Positions 1 to 6,527 of a stretch of DNA of 12,638 nucleotides are shown here, one piece after another. Position 1 is the first letter of the stretch; the number at the start of each line of letters is the position of its first letter. A program made the translations under genes and the position numbers. The notes under the pieces were generated by a model, which saw only the letters and a list, made by a program, of their open reading frames with translations, was not told where the DNA came from and did no database searches. Source of the DNA: Candidatus Saccharimonadota bacterium (GTDB lineage: Bacteria; Patescibacteriota; Saccharimonadia; Saccharimonadales; JACDBH01); the NCBI GenBank assembly GCA_020428565.1, contig JAGQMT010000005.1, positions 1,616 to 14,253 on the forward strand, written 5' to 3'.

Positions 1-31
1 AAAGCCGTCTAGACCACAAAAGGAGTACAAC

Positions 32-1030
32 ATGGCAAAGAAAGCAGAATTATTAAAACAAGCCAAAGAGCTAAACCTAACAGTAACCGACAAGAATACT
101 ATTGCAGAGATTGAAGTTGCAATTGCTAGCGCAAATCAAGAGACCGACACAGCAGACACAGCGGTCACAACCGAAGAAACAGCAGTCGAAGTAGTTGCCG
201 AAACAACAGCCAAAGCTGGCAAGAGAAGCGCTAAGTCTATCAAAGAAGCCGAGGCCAAGCAGGCCAAAGAAGACCGCAAGGCCGACCAAGCTAGCGCCGA
301 GGAAGCACCCAAGCAACACAAGAACCCAACTCGTTCACGTTTAGAACGAGCTGGCAAGAAATACCGTGAAGTAGCCCAGCTCATCGAAAAAGATAAGCAA
401 TACACCACCAAAGAAGCCCTAGACCTCGCTATCAAGACCAGCCCTGTGAAGTTTGATGCAACCGTAGAAGTTCATATCAACCTCAATGTCGATCCTCGTC
501 AGGCCGATCAAAACCTCAGAGACAACTTCGTCTTACCTAGTGGTACTGGTAAGCAAATTCGCGTAGCAGTCCTAGTGGAAGATGACGACGCAAAAGCCGC
601 CAAAACCGCTGGTGCAGACATCGCCGGACACGAAGATTTACTGAAGCAAATCGAAAAGGGCGTAATTGACTTTGACATCCTTATCGCTACTCCAAACCTA
701 ATGGCCAAGCTTGGTAAATTCGCTCGTACTCTTGGTCCAAAAGGACTAATGCCAAATCCAAAGAGCGGTACGGTAACTACAGATGTAACCAAAGCTGTCG
801 AGCAAGCCAAAGCTGGACGTGTAGAATATCGTGTAGATTCCACAGGTATCGTCCATCTTGGCGTTGGCAAAGTTAGCTTTGGCACCGACAGGCTACTAGC
901 TAATGTCGAAGCTGTCTACGCATCAGTCAAGGCCAACAAGCCATCTAGTATCAAGGGTAGCTATGTCAAGGCTATCACTATCAGCTCTAGCATGGGTCCG
1001 GGCATCAAGGTTCTCACAACCGAACTATAG
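32..1030 (+). CDS. rplA: 50S ribosomal protein L1 with an N-terminal extension
   Basis: Large-subunit protein of the L1 stalk; it binds 23S rRNA, helps release deacylated tRNA from the E site, and in many bacteria represses its own mRNA. The L1 body runs from about residue 98 to 332 and carries the family signature LGPKGLMPNPKSGTV at 234-248. E. coli L1 is about 234 residues, so this protein of 332 has roughly 97 extra at the N-terminus. Residues 2-34 look like a small helix-extended-helix (SAP/HeH/Rho-N-like) module, with AELLKQAKELNL followed by KNTIAEIEVAI. Residues 35-97 are a low-complexity Ala/Glu/Thr/Lys linker. The ATG at 32 follows a good Shine-Dalgarno AGGAG at 21-25, which supports including the extension. 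rplK (L11) would be expected just upstream, outside the window. A strong terminator follows at 1101-1135. Confidence 0.97.
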   Translation: MAKKAELLKQAKELNLTVTDKNTIAEIEVAIASANQETDTADTAVTTEETAVEVVAETTAKAGKRSAKSIKEAEAKQAKEDRKADQASAEEAPKQHKNPTRSRLERAGKKYREVAQLIEKDKQYTTKEALDLAIKTSPVKFDATVEVHINLNVDPRQADQNLRDNFVLPSGTGKQIRVAVLVEDDDAKAAKTAGADIAGHEDLLKQIEKGVIDFDILIATPNLMAKLGKFARTLGPKGLMPNPKSGTVTTDVTKAVEQAKAGRVEYRVDSTGIVHLGVGKVSFGTDRLLANVEAVYASVKANKPSSIKGSYVKAITISSSMGPGIKVLTTEL

Positions 1031-1100
1031 TCTATCCATCAGACCGTAGATCCTTACGGCTCAATTAGCACAATCATTACATAACAGCTGATACCAAACT

Positions 1101-1135
1101 AAATCACCCTACGTCATCCGTAGGGTGATTTTTGT
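1101..1135 (+). terminator. Rho-independent terminator after rplA
   Basis: A perfect 13-bp stem (1101-1113 with 1119-1131) has a 5-nt loop TCATC and runs into TTTTGT. It lies 70 nt past the rplA stop. The converging minus-strand gene ends at 1168, and the hairpin could stop that transcript too, although the T-tract on the minus strand (ATTTAGTTT) is weaker. Confidence 0.92.
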
Positions 1136-1167
1136 ATTATTGCCCATTTTTTGGCTATTCAAATTGG

Positions 1168-2280
1168 CTATTCAATCACATCAGTGGTATTGGTCGCATA
1201 ATTTTCACATGTTTCACCCTTGAATATAGCAGTGAGTTCGGCATCTGTCTTGGCATAGGCACATATCGTTGTGTTAGCGGGCAGTTCAACTTTTACCCAA
1301 GGATTGTCACCATCTTTGTAATAAAAGATGACATCCATAGGCCCGGACAACTGCGCAATTTTATAGCCATCTGTCTGAGAATCCTTAATATAACCGGGTA
1401 GTATAAAGAATCCAGTTTCCTTAACACCACCCGACAATTCCGTGGACATTTCCTGATACTTGTTAGCCAACTCCTTATCTTGTGCCAGGCTATCATTCTG
1501 GCTACAAGCTACATCCAAAACAATATATTGTACATTATCTGGTCCAATCTTGGTCGTCACATCAGAATCAAGTTTTAATTCAACTGAACAAGTATAGTCA
1601 TCACCCTGCAGCATAGCACCTTTATTGCAATTTTCATACTGCGCATAAAAAGTCTCAGAGCTACTACTTCGCACAGGCGTCTCAACTTCATAGCCAGCGT
1701 CTGCAAAGGCCTTGATAGCTTGTTCGACATATGAGTCGTACTTAGATCGTACATTAACACAGGCATTACTTAGCCCACTTTCATCGACCGTCTTGAACTG
1801 ATAGTGACGCCATGTTTCTGGCTCAATATCAAAATAAGCAGTCGTTTCATCAAAAGTAGTATGTAACCACGGCGTGTTCGAAAACCCTTCAGTTGTCACA
1901 AAATCACTCTCTTCAATTCTATACTGACCATACAGCTCGTCAATTTGATCAATTGGTGCAATACCGCTAGATGTGGTCTGACTAACTTGTTGTGATGATG
2001 AGTCAGTCTGATCGGTATCTTCCTTGGTACTAGCCAGTACAAAATATGTTGCAACAAATCCTACAATAACCAACAATGCCAAAATAGCCAAAATTAGTAC
2101 TTTGTGACTCTTCTTGGGAGGCAAGGGCGCGGGCACAGGCGGCTGTCCAAAAGCCCCCGAATCTGATGGTGATTGCGTTGGGCTTGGTTGGCCGAAGCCC
2201 GATGGCTGATTAGATGCCACCCTAGGCGCTTGCCCAAGCGATTGATTGGGTTGACTAGGTTGATTATTATCTGGTTGCAT
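1168..2280 (-). CDS. Orphan single-pass membrane protein with Pro/Gln-rich cytoplasmic tail
   Basis: I do not recognise the family. Residues 1-55 are a disordered tail rich in Pro, Gln, Ser and Gly. KKSHK (56-60) precedes one hydrophobic segment at about 60-82 (VLILAILALLVIVGFVATYF), which by the positive-inside rule puts the N-terminus inside and the rest outside. A Ser/Thr/Gln-rich linker (about 84-106) leads to a 260-residue outer domain with six cysteines (174, 218, 231, 259, 340, 358), an even number that would allow three disulfides. No lipobox or sortase motif is seen. The start is supported by TAGGAT about 9 nt upstream and by a promoter TTAATA-N17-TATAAT (2328-2300, minus). It converges on rplA and is divergent from dcd. 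The layout (tail, signal anchor, Cys-bearing ectodomain) fits a cell-surface protein; the role is unknown. Confidence 0.85.
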   Translation of the reverse strand: MQPDNNQPSQPNQSLGQAPRVASNQPSGFGQPSPTQSPSDSGAFGQPPVPAPLPPKKSHKVLILAILALLVIVGFVATYFVLASTKEDTDQTDSSSQQVSQTTSSGIAPIDQIDELYGQYRIEESDFVTTEGFSNTPWLHTTFDETTAYFDIEPETWRHYQFKTVDESGLSNACVNVRSKYDSYVEQAIKAFADAGYEVETPVRSSSSETFYAQYENCNKGAMLQGDDYTCSVELKLDSDVTTKIGPDNVQYIVLDVACSQNDSLAQDKELANKYQEMSTELSGGVKETGFFILPGYIKDSQTDGYKIAQLSGPMDVIFYYKDGDNPWVKVELPANTTICAYAKTDAELTAIFKGETCENYATNTTDVIE

Positions 2281-2299
2281 TACTGTTTATCCTATTTAA

Positions 2300-2328
2300 A
2301 TTATATTGATTACTCTACTTTATATTAA
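2300..2328 (-). promoter_or_regulatory. Sigma-70-type promoter of the 1168-2280 gene
   Basis: On the minus strand, -35 TTAATA (2328-2323), a 17-bp spacer and -10 TATAAT (2305-2300). The -10 ends 19 nt before the ATG, leaving room for the AGGAT ribosome-binding site at 2293-2289. Confidence 0.5.
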
Positions 2329-2473
2329 CATAAGCTCTTCATTACCAATACACATCAAAGCATCAGCAAATATCATGGCTCTGTTACAAAATAAAAACTA
2401 CAACATGGATATGCTTGTCGCGCTAGCATATGGTATGTAAACTATAACTATCAGTCAGAGGGAGAATTATACC

Positions 2474-3187
2474 GTGGGAGTTTACAGTAATATTCAGATT
2501 AGACAAGCAATCACCGAGGGTCACATTGTCTGCGTACCATTCAACGACAAACACGTCAGTCATGCCAGTCTAGACGTCACGCTTGGCTACCATTACTACC
2601 GAGTTGAGCGTGCCAATGAGCGAACTATCTACAATCCATTTGACAGAGAAGATGTCGAAAGATACTTCGATGGCCCATACATGGCTCAACCACACAAAGC
2701 TTGGTGCGAGCTAAACGGCATCAAGCCACTCAAAAATATCCCCGACGACCACCCAGTTATTGCCCTCAAGCCAGGTGAGCGCATACTAGCCCATACACAC
2801 GAATTCTTTGGTATCAAACCACCAGGAGCCTACGAGGTCAAAAGTCGCTCCAGTTGGGGGCGCAACGGTGTAGCTGTCTGTTTTGATGCTGGCTGGGTAG
2901 ATCCAGGCTACATCAACCGACTGACACTCGAAATCTTCAACCTCAACCAACGAGAGACAATCTTACTACCAGTTGGTGAACGCATCGCCCAAGCTGTCTT
3001 CCTCGAAACAGGTCCTGTGGATGGTAACTATGGCGCAGGCCGAGACCAAGGATTTAGTGGCAAATACCAATCTGGCACCAACCTAAACACCATTATGAAG
3101 ACTTGGGACCCATCACAAATGCTACCCAAAGCATGGAAAGACCAACGGACATTACCACAAAAAATCGAAGGGATTAGCTATGAATAA
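2474..3187 (+). CDS. dcd: dCTP deaminase, possibly bifunctional dCTP deaminase/dUTPase
   Basis: Homotrimeric DCD/dUTPase-fold enzyme that deaminates dCTP to dUTP; bifunctional members go on to dUMP, the substrate of thymidylate synthase. Visible family motifs are SRSSWGRNG (124-132, phosphate binding), AGWVDPGY (139-146), TLEIFN (151-156, with E153 at the catalytic glutamate position) and GKYQSG (196-201). It has 237 residues against 193 in E. coli, with extra length in the N-terminal half and at the C-terminus. Where E. coli Dcd has AHRIDPGW, this protein has AGWVDPGY. A hydrophobic residue in place of that Arg is, as I recall, seen in bifunctional enzymes such as that of M. jannaschii, so dUTPase activity is a reasonable inference. 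The GTG start is chosen because GAGGGAG (2458-2464) lies 9 nt upstream. The last 8 bp overlap tmk-thyX, so the two are probably translationally coupled. Confidence 0.92.
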   Translation: MGVYSNIQIRQAITEGHIVCVPFNDKHVSHASLDVTLGYHYYRVERANERTIYNPFDREDVERYFDGPYMAQPHKAWCELNGIKPLKNIPDDHPVIALKPGERILAHTHEFFGIKPPGAYEVKSRSSWGRNGVAVCFDAGWVDPGYINRLTLEIFNLNQRETILLPVGERIAQAVFLETGPVDGNYGAGRDQGFSGKYQSGTNLNTIMKTWDPSQMLPKAWKDQRTLPQKIEGISYE

Positions 3188-5513
3188 CGGCCGATATATA
3201 GTCATAGAAGGACCAGAAGGCGTTGGCAAAACAACTCAAATCGAACTACTAGCCAACAAACTACAATCAGCAGGCTACTCTGTCAGGCTATTCCGCGAAC
3301 CAGATAGCCAATCCGACCTCACCGCCCGAACCATCCGCATGATGACTCAAGACCCGCAGTATCCGATGACCACTCGCACAGAGGTACTATTATACAACGC
3401 GGCTCGCAGTCAGTCCCTAGAGGTCATTCGCAAAGCTCGGGCGCAAGGTGTAATCTGCCTATGCGACCGCAACTACCTCACGACCTTGGCCATACAATAT
3501 TATGGCCGTGGTGACGTACAAGATTACCAGACCATTACCAATATCATCAACTTTGCTGTCGCCGACATGGAACCCGACATGACTATCGTCTTAGATGCGC
3601 CAGCTCAAACCCTCAGGCAACGTATCCAAGATAGAGGAGCAGGCGAGAGATTTGACAACCTAGACGAAAGCTTCTTAGAACGTGTCCGAGCCGGTTACCT
3701 ATGGGAAGCCAAGGAACGTGGCTATCCTATCTTGTTCGCCGACAACACGCCAGAAGCTATAGCTGACGCCATCTGGCAAACCGTCAACGGTCAAGTTCCC
3801 ATCCAACAAGTTCAAGAATCAGCCCCACCAGTCAGCATAGCCGAAACTCCCGCTACCTCTATCAAGGAAGTCATAGCCGACAAACAGCAAAACATCCGCA
3901 CACCAAAAGAAATCAAATACGTCAAAAAATCTCGCAGTGGTAATTACAATATCACCGCCGATGGCAAAGCCTTCCTCGAAGAAGCCGTCACTAATGTAGA
4001 TAGTGATGTTTACGCATTTTCTGACAAACTCAGCACTACTACCATAGCAGCCGCCATGGCTCGCCTCAGCCGACGTGGCGACGACATGCGTGTCACACTA
4101 TTAGACGAATTTGCTAACAATCTAGGCAAGGACGATGATTTACTCAAACGAGTCATCACGGCTTACGGCGATGATTCCGTACAGCAATTAGTCGGTCAGC
4201 ACCTAGTGGTAGAAAACGCCAGCAACCTACTTACCAAAAAACTCGAGTGGGGCAGATTAGCATCTTATCTTGAACAATCGACCAGATATATCTATTTTGA
4301 CCAAAAAGATAATAATGGTCGTTACAAATACCTTATACCTAAGCACCTGCCAAAAAGCCTGCGTACCAAATACAAGAACATTATGGATGAAATTTTTGAT
4401 AATTATTCGGACATGGTTCACAAACTCACCGAATATGTACGCAAAAACAGTTCTGTGCCAGAAGCCGAACGTGATGTCGCCTTCAACGGAGCTACTAGAG
4501 CTCAAGCCTGCGATGCCATCCGACCAGTACTACCAGTTGCTACCAAATCCACCGTTGGTATCTACGCATCAGGGCAAGCACTAGAAAGCCTGATTACGCA
4601 CCTACTCAGTGATGATTTACCAGAAGCTCAATCAACAGGCGAATCAATATTACGAGAAGCCCGCAAAGTTATCCCAACTTTCCTAGAGCGTGCCGACAAA
4701 CCAGAGCGTGGTGGAGCTATGGTCGCATATCGAGCTAACACACGCAAAAATATGCAACAAATTACCGAGACACTATTAGGCAATAACCTCGGTAACTTAG
4801 ACGATGATGTTCAATTAGTTGATGTCTGGCCCAAAAACGAACTAGATTTGTTGCCACACATGCTCTACGAACACAGTACATTAAGCCTCGATGACATCAA
4901 AAAAGAAATCCGCTCTTGGACATACGATCAAAAAACCGAAGCCTTTATATCCTACATGGGCGAGCGTCTCAACCGACGACACCGACCGGGTAGAGCCTTA
5001 GAAATAGCGCATTATTCATGGGATTTGATTTGTGATTACGGCATATTCCGTGATCTACAACGTCACCGCATGGTCGATAGTCTAGAATGGCAACAACTCA
5101 CTCCTCGCTACGGTTTTGACATCCCCGAATTAGTAGAACAAGCCGGTCTAGCCGATCAATTCGAAGCCTGTTTCGATAAAAGCGCCCAGCTGTATAGCAT
5201 CATGCAATCCGAAGGCTACTTGCTAGAAGCTCAGTACGCAACCCTACTCGGACATCGCATGCGCTGGAAGGTCACCTACAATGCCCGCGAGGCCTTCCAC
5301 TTACACGAACTGCGCACTGCACCCCAAGGACATCCTGGATATCGCAAACTCGTCAAAGAAATGCACGACCGCTTAGCAGAGGTTCACCCGATGATGGCTC
5401 AAGCCATGAGATTTGTTAACAAAGACGAAGATCCAGAGCTTACAAGACTAGCCGCCGAACGTGCTACTCAGTTCAAACTCGGCAATATACTAACACCCAA
5501 TAAAACTAAATAA
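3180..5513 (+). CDS. tmk-thyX: Thymidylate kinase fused to a tandem ThyX-like flavin-dependent thymidylate synthase
   Basis: Residues 1 to about 203 are thymidylate kinase (dTMP to dTDP): P-loop GPEGVGKT (11-18), DRNYL (96-100) for the family DRY/DRx motif, and lid region DRGAGERFDN (151-160). A linker of about 40 residues follows. Residues 245-777 resemble ThyX (dUMP to dTMP using methylene-tetrahydrofolate and FAD) but hold two ThyX-like domains. Domain 1 keeps ASYLEQSTRY (361-370) and IRPVLP (447-452), but the usual RHR is WGR (357-359). Domain 2 keeps RHR (628-630) and N701-x-R703 with R712 at exact ThyX spacing, but the downstream Ser is changed (TPRY, 641-644). Together they supply one full set of conserved residues. 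The ATG overlaps the dcd stop by 8 bp. Bacterial Tmk is usually about 210 residues and ThyX about 220-250, so the length fits one kinase plus two ThyX domains. Kinase identity is firm; active ThyX chemistry is inferred. Confidence 0.9.
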   Translation: MNNGRYIVIEGPEGVGKTTQIELLANKLQSAGYSVRLFREPDSQSDLTARTIRMMTQDPQYPMTTRTEVLLYNAARSQSLEVIRKARAQGVICLCDRNYLTTLAIQYYGRGDVQDYQTITNIINFAVADMEPDMTIVLDAPAQTLRQRIQDRGAGERFDNLDESFLERVRAGYLWEAKERGYPILFADNTPEAIADAIWQTVNGQVPIQQVQESAPPVSIAETPATSIKEVIADKQQNIRTPKEIKYVKKSRSGNYNITADGKAFLEEAVTNVDSDVYAFSDKLSTTTIAAAMARLSRRGDDMRVTLLDEFANNLGKDDDLLKRVITAYGDDSVQQLVGQHLVVENASNLLTKKLEWGRLASYLEQSTRYIYFDQKDNNGRYKYLIPKHLPKSLRTKYKNIMDEIFDNYSDMVHKLTEYVRKNSSVPEAERDVAFNGATRAQACDAIRPVLPVATKSTVGIYASGQALESLITHLLSDDLPEAQSTGESILREARKVIPTFLERADKPERGGAMVAYRANTRKNMQQITETLLGNNLGNLDDDVQLVDVWPKNELDLLPHMLYEHSTLSLDDIKKEIRSWTYDQKTEAFISYMGERLNRRHRPGRALEIAHYSWDLICDYGIFRDLQRHRMVDSLEWQQLTPRYGFDIPELVEQAGLADQFEACFDKSAQLYSIMQSEGYLLEAQYATLLGHRMRWKVTYNAREAFHLHELRTAPQGHPGYRKLVKEMHDRLAEVHPMMAQAMRFVNKDEDPELTRLAAERATQFKLGNILTPNKTK

Positions 5514-5555
5514 ATACCAGCTAAATCCAAAACCCGCCAAAAAGCGTCGCGTTGC

Positions 5556-5990
5556 TCAGCCAACCTGCGCCAATGTCTCTAATTGGTCACTAGTAGAATG
5601 TAGGTACGCCAATGCACCCAAGAACTGATGCATATTTTCGGCGAATCCATCCGTCTGCACATCAAACCAACGATAAATCTCATCAAGTTCACGAGAGCCG
5701 ATGTCACGAGACGCTAGCATGACACCAATCTGAGCGGCCGCAATCTGTGCCAGCTGCTCATCGTCTATACTGTCGCCCACAAATCCCACAGACACAGGCT
5801 CAAAAAGATACGCAGACAAAGCATTTACATACTCATCAACGGCGGGTTGCCAATCAATACCCATAGCCATTAGCCCACACTGACCAAATAATCGTGTAAG
5901 CTCCAGCCTAGATTCTACCAAGGATTGACCAAGCTCGACAGAAACGGCCGTCGGACTGCTCATAGGGTAATTAGTAACTTCGTATTTCAT
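5556..5990 (-). CDS. Small orphan protein, 144 residues
   Basis: No family recognised. The protein is acidic and probably mostly helical, with no membrane segment or signal peptide. It contains a helical stretch ELGQSLVESRLELTRLFGQC near residues 19-38 and an Asp/Glu/Ala-rich centre (DSIDDEQLAQIAAAQIG). AAGAGAT lies about 8-14 nt before the ATG and is a weak Shine-Dalgarno site. It converges on tmk-thyX with only 42 nt between the stop codons and no clear terminator there. Its upstream region carries three exact 10-bp-spaced GTGAAA repeats (6022-6051) that could be an operator. A minus-strand terminator at 6104-6082 separates it from anything transcribed further upstream. Confidence 0.75.
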   Translation of the reverse strand: MKYEVTNYPMSSPTAVSVELGQSLVESRLELTRLFGQCGLMAMGIDWQPAVDEYVNALSAYLFEPVSVGFVGDSIDDEQLAQIAAAQIGVMLASRDIGSRELDEIYRWFDVQTDGFAENMHQFLGALAYLHSTSDQLETLAQVG

Positions 5991-6021
5991 TGTTTAATAT
6001 CTCTTAAATTATTCAAAGTGC

Positions 6022-6051
6022 AAATTTTCACAAGTTTTCACGGACTTTCAC
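6022..6051 (-). repeat. Triple 10-bp direct repeat (GTGAAA-N4) upstream of the 5556-5990 gene
   Basis: On the plus strand the units are AAATTTTCAC, AAGTTTTCAC and GGACTTTCAC, in register with a period of exactly 10 bp; TTTCAC is invariant. On the minus strand this reads GTGAAA-N4 three times, 32 to 61 nt before the gene start. One-helical-turn spacing would put the units on one face of DNA, as for cooperative protein binding. No known operator matches. Confidence 0.6.
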
Positions 6052-6081
6052 TGCAGTTTATTACAAACATCGTCTTTTGAT

Positions 6082-6104
6082 AAAAAAAGCCCCGTTTTCG
6101 GAGC
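6082..6104 (-). terminator. Rho-independent terminator on the minus strand
   Basis: Read on the minus strand: GCTCCG, loop AAAA, CGGGGC, then seven T. The 6-bp stem contains one T-G pair. There is no T-tract in the plus direction. It lies 24 nt past the stop of the candidate small ORF 6253-6128, which is its only plausible client. Confidence 0.7.
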
Positions 6105-6127
6105 AAAAAACCTTATCCATACTTTGT

Positions 6128-6253
6128 TTATGTTGACTGATTCGCTCCAATTTCAGCCCCACACATTAGACAGGCAATATAAATCACGGCCTGTTGCGCA
6201 CATATCATCATATCGACAATAACAGTGTTGGTGGTTGTTAAATGATTTATCAC
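6128..6253 (-). CDS. Candidate small gene, 41 codons, leaderless GTG start
   Basis: The reading frame opens at GTG (6253-6251) and stops at TAA (6130-6128). It encodes a hydrophobic peptide with three cysteines: segment ICAQQAVIYIACLMC, then GAEIGANQST at the C-terminus. CLMCGAEIG resembles one zinc-ribbon knuckle (CxxCGxxI), but a second Cys pair is missing. A promoter TTGACA-N17-TACAGT (6290-6262) would start transcription within a few nt of the GTG, and a terminator (6104-6082) follows the stop, so all parts of a small transcription unit are present. There is no Shine-Dalgarno site; an internal ATG at 6211 would give 27 residues. Alternatively the transcript (about 170 nt) is a noncoding RNA: it can pair ATAAATCA with TGATTTAT around an inner stem. 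Confidence 0.35.
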   Translation of the reverse strand: MINHLTTTNTVIVDMMICAQQAVIYIACLMCGAEIGANQST

Positions 6254-6261
6254 AGTTGTAG

Positions 6262-6290
6262 ACTGTACGCATTATCGACACTTTTGTCAA
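6262..6290 (-). promoter_or_regulatory. Promoter for the minus-strand small transcription unit
   Basis: Perfect -35 TTGACA (6290-6285), 17-bp spacer, -10 TACAGT (6267-6262; four of six consensus bases). It faces away from the plus-strand TTGACA promoter at 6369, and both share the string ATATTGACAAAA at the -35. Confidence 0.5.
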
Positions 6291-6310
6291 TATCAACGTA
6301 TCAAATCAAT

Positions 6311-6340
6311 CCAAAAAGAACCAAATAGAACCCAAAAGAA
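6311..6340 (+). repeat. Three phased 10-bp A-rich repeats between divergent promoters
   Basis: Consecutive units CCAAAAAGAA, CCAAATAGAA and CCCAAAAGAA with a 10-bp period, followed by a decayed fourth (CAATAAAAGC). They sit between two -35 elements pointing outward (6285-6290 minus, 6369-6374 plus). Helically phased A-tracts usually bend DNA; a protein-binding array or UP-like element serving both promoters is also possible. Confidence 0.6.
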
Positions 6341-6368
6341 CAATAAAAGCTTCGAAAGACAAAAAATA

Positions 6369-6400
6369 TTGACAAAATCACGGCACAAGAGCAATATAAC
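6369..6400 (+). promoter_or_regulatory. Promoter for the leader and the 53-aa ORF
   Basis: Perfect -35 TTGACA (6369-6374). The -10 is ambiguous: CAATAT (6392-6397) at 17 bp, or the overlapping TATAAC (6395-6400) at 20 bp. With the first, transcription would begin at or beside the ATG at 6404. Confidence 0.5.
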
Positions 6401-6403
6401 ATC

Positions 6404-6460
6404 ATGATTCAGAAATATATCGTCTCAAAGGTGATTGTCCTCGCATCTCAGCGGGTCTGA
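6404..6460 (+). CDS. Candidate leader peptide, 18 residues
   Basis: ATG at 6404 opens an 18-codon frame, MIQKYIVSKVIVLASQRV, ending at TGA (6458-6460). Nine of 18 residues are Ile, Val or Leu. It would be translated from a leaderless start directly after the promoter. Its stop codon lies in the 5' arm of the antiterminator hairpin (6451-6464), so a ribosome reaching the end would block that arm and favour the terminator. This is the geometry of amino-acid or translation-dependent attenuation. Peptides this short occur by chance; the support is position, not homology. Confidence 0.3.
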   Translation: MIQKYIVSKVIVLASQRV

Positions 6461-6508
6461 ATTTAAATTGTCAATAAATTTCAGCCCCGCCAAACAGCGG
6501 GGCTTTTC
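6406..6508 (+). promoter_or_regulatory. Three-state attenuator leader upstream of the 53-aa ORF
   Basis: Mutually exclusive pairings are visible. Stem 1:2 pairs 6407-6413 (ATTCAGA) with 6456-6462 (TCTGAAT). Stem 2:3, the antiterminator, pairs 6451-6461 with 6480-6490 (10 of 11 pairs, GCGGG-CTGAA) and extends by 2-4 A-T pairs. Stem 3:4, the terminator, pairs 6483-6490 with 6497-6504. Region 1 is inside the leader peptide and region 2 covers its stop. The same layout would also suit a small riboswitch whose roughly 42-nt aptamer is closed by stem 1:2; I recognise no known aptamer. Confidence 0.5.
6483..6507 (+). terminator. Attenuator terminator before the 53-aa ORF
   Basis: 8-bp perfect stem AGCCCCGC/GCGGGGCT with a 6-nt loop CAAACA; the last T of the stem and the next three form TTTT before CAATT. 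It stands only 8 nt before the Shine-Dalgarno of the 53-aa ORF, so as a plain terminator it would leave that gene unexpressed unless antitermination occurs. Confidence 0.7.
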
Positions 6509-6527
6509 AATTCCAAGGAGGAATAAT

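Noticed and set aside
4257..4584. Open frames of 80-105 codons on both strands inside tmk-thyX.
   Set aside because: They lie inside a clear coding gene, with no start signals or recognisable content.
6036..6056. Minus-strand GAAAGTCCGTG, similar to the RNase P RNA conserved core.
   Set aside because: It belongs to the 10-bp repeat; no other RNase P segments or length are present.
6112..6120. TTATCCATA, close to the DnaA box TTATCCACA, in an AT-rich intergenic region (possible origin).
   Set aside because: Only one imperfect box, no cluster, and no dnaA or dnaN nearby.
6083..6260. 6S RNA on the minus strand.
   Set aside because: Length and terminator are right, but I could not draw the long rod with a central bubble; kept as an undefined small RNA or gene.
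6022..6340. Short direct repeats that might suggest a CRISPR array.
   Set aside because: Units are 10 bp with no spacers and no cas genes; they fit operator or bending elements.
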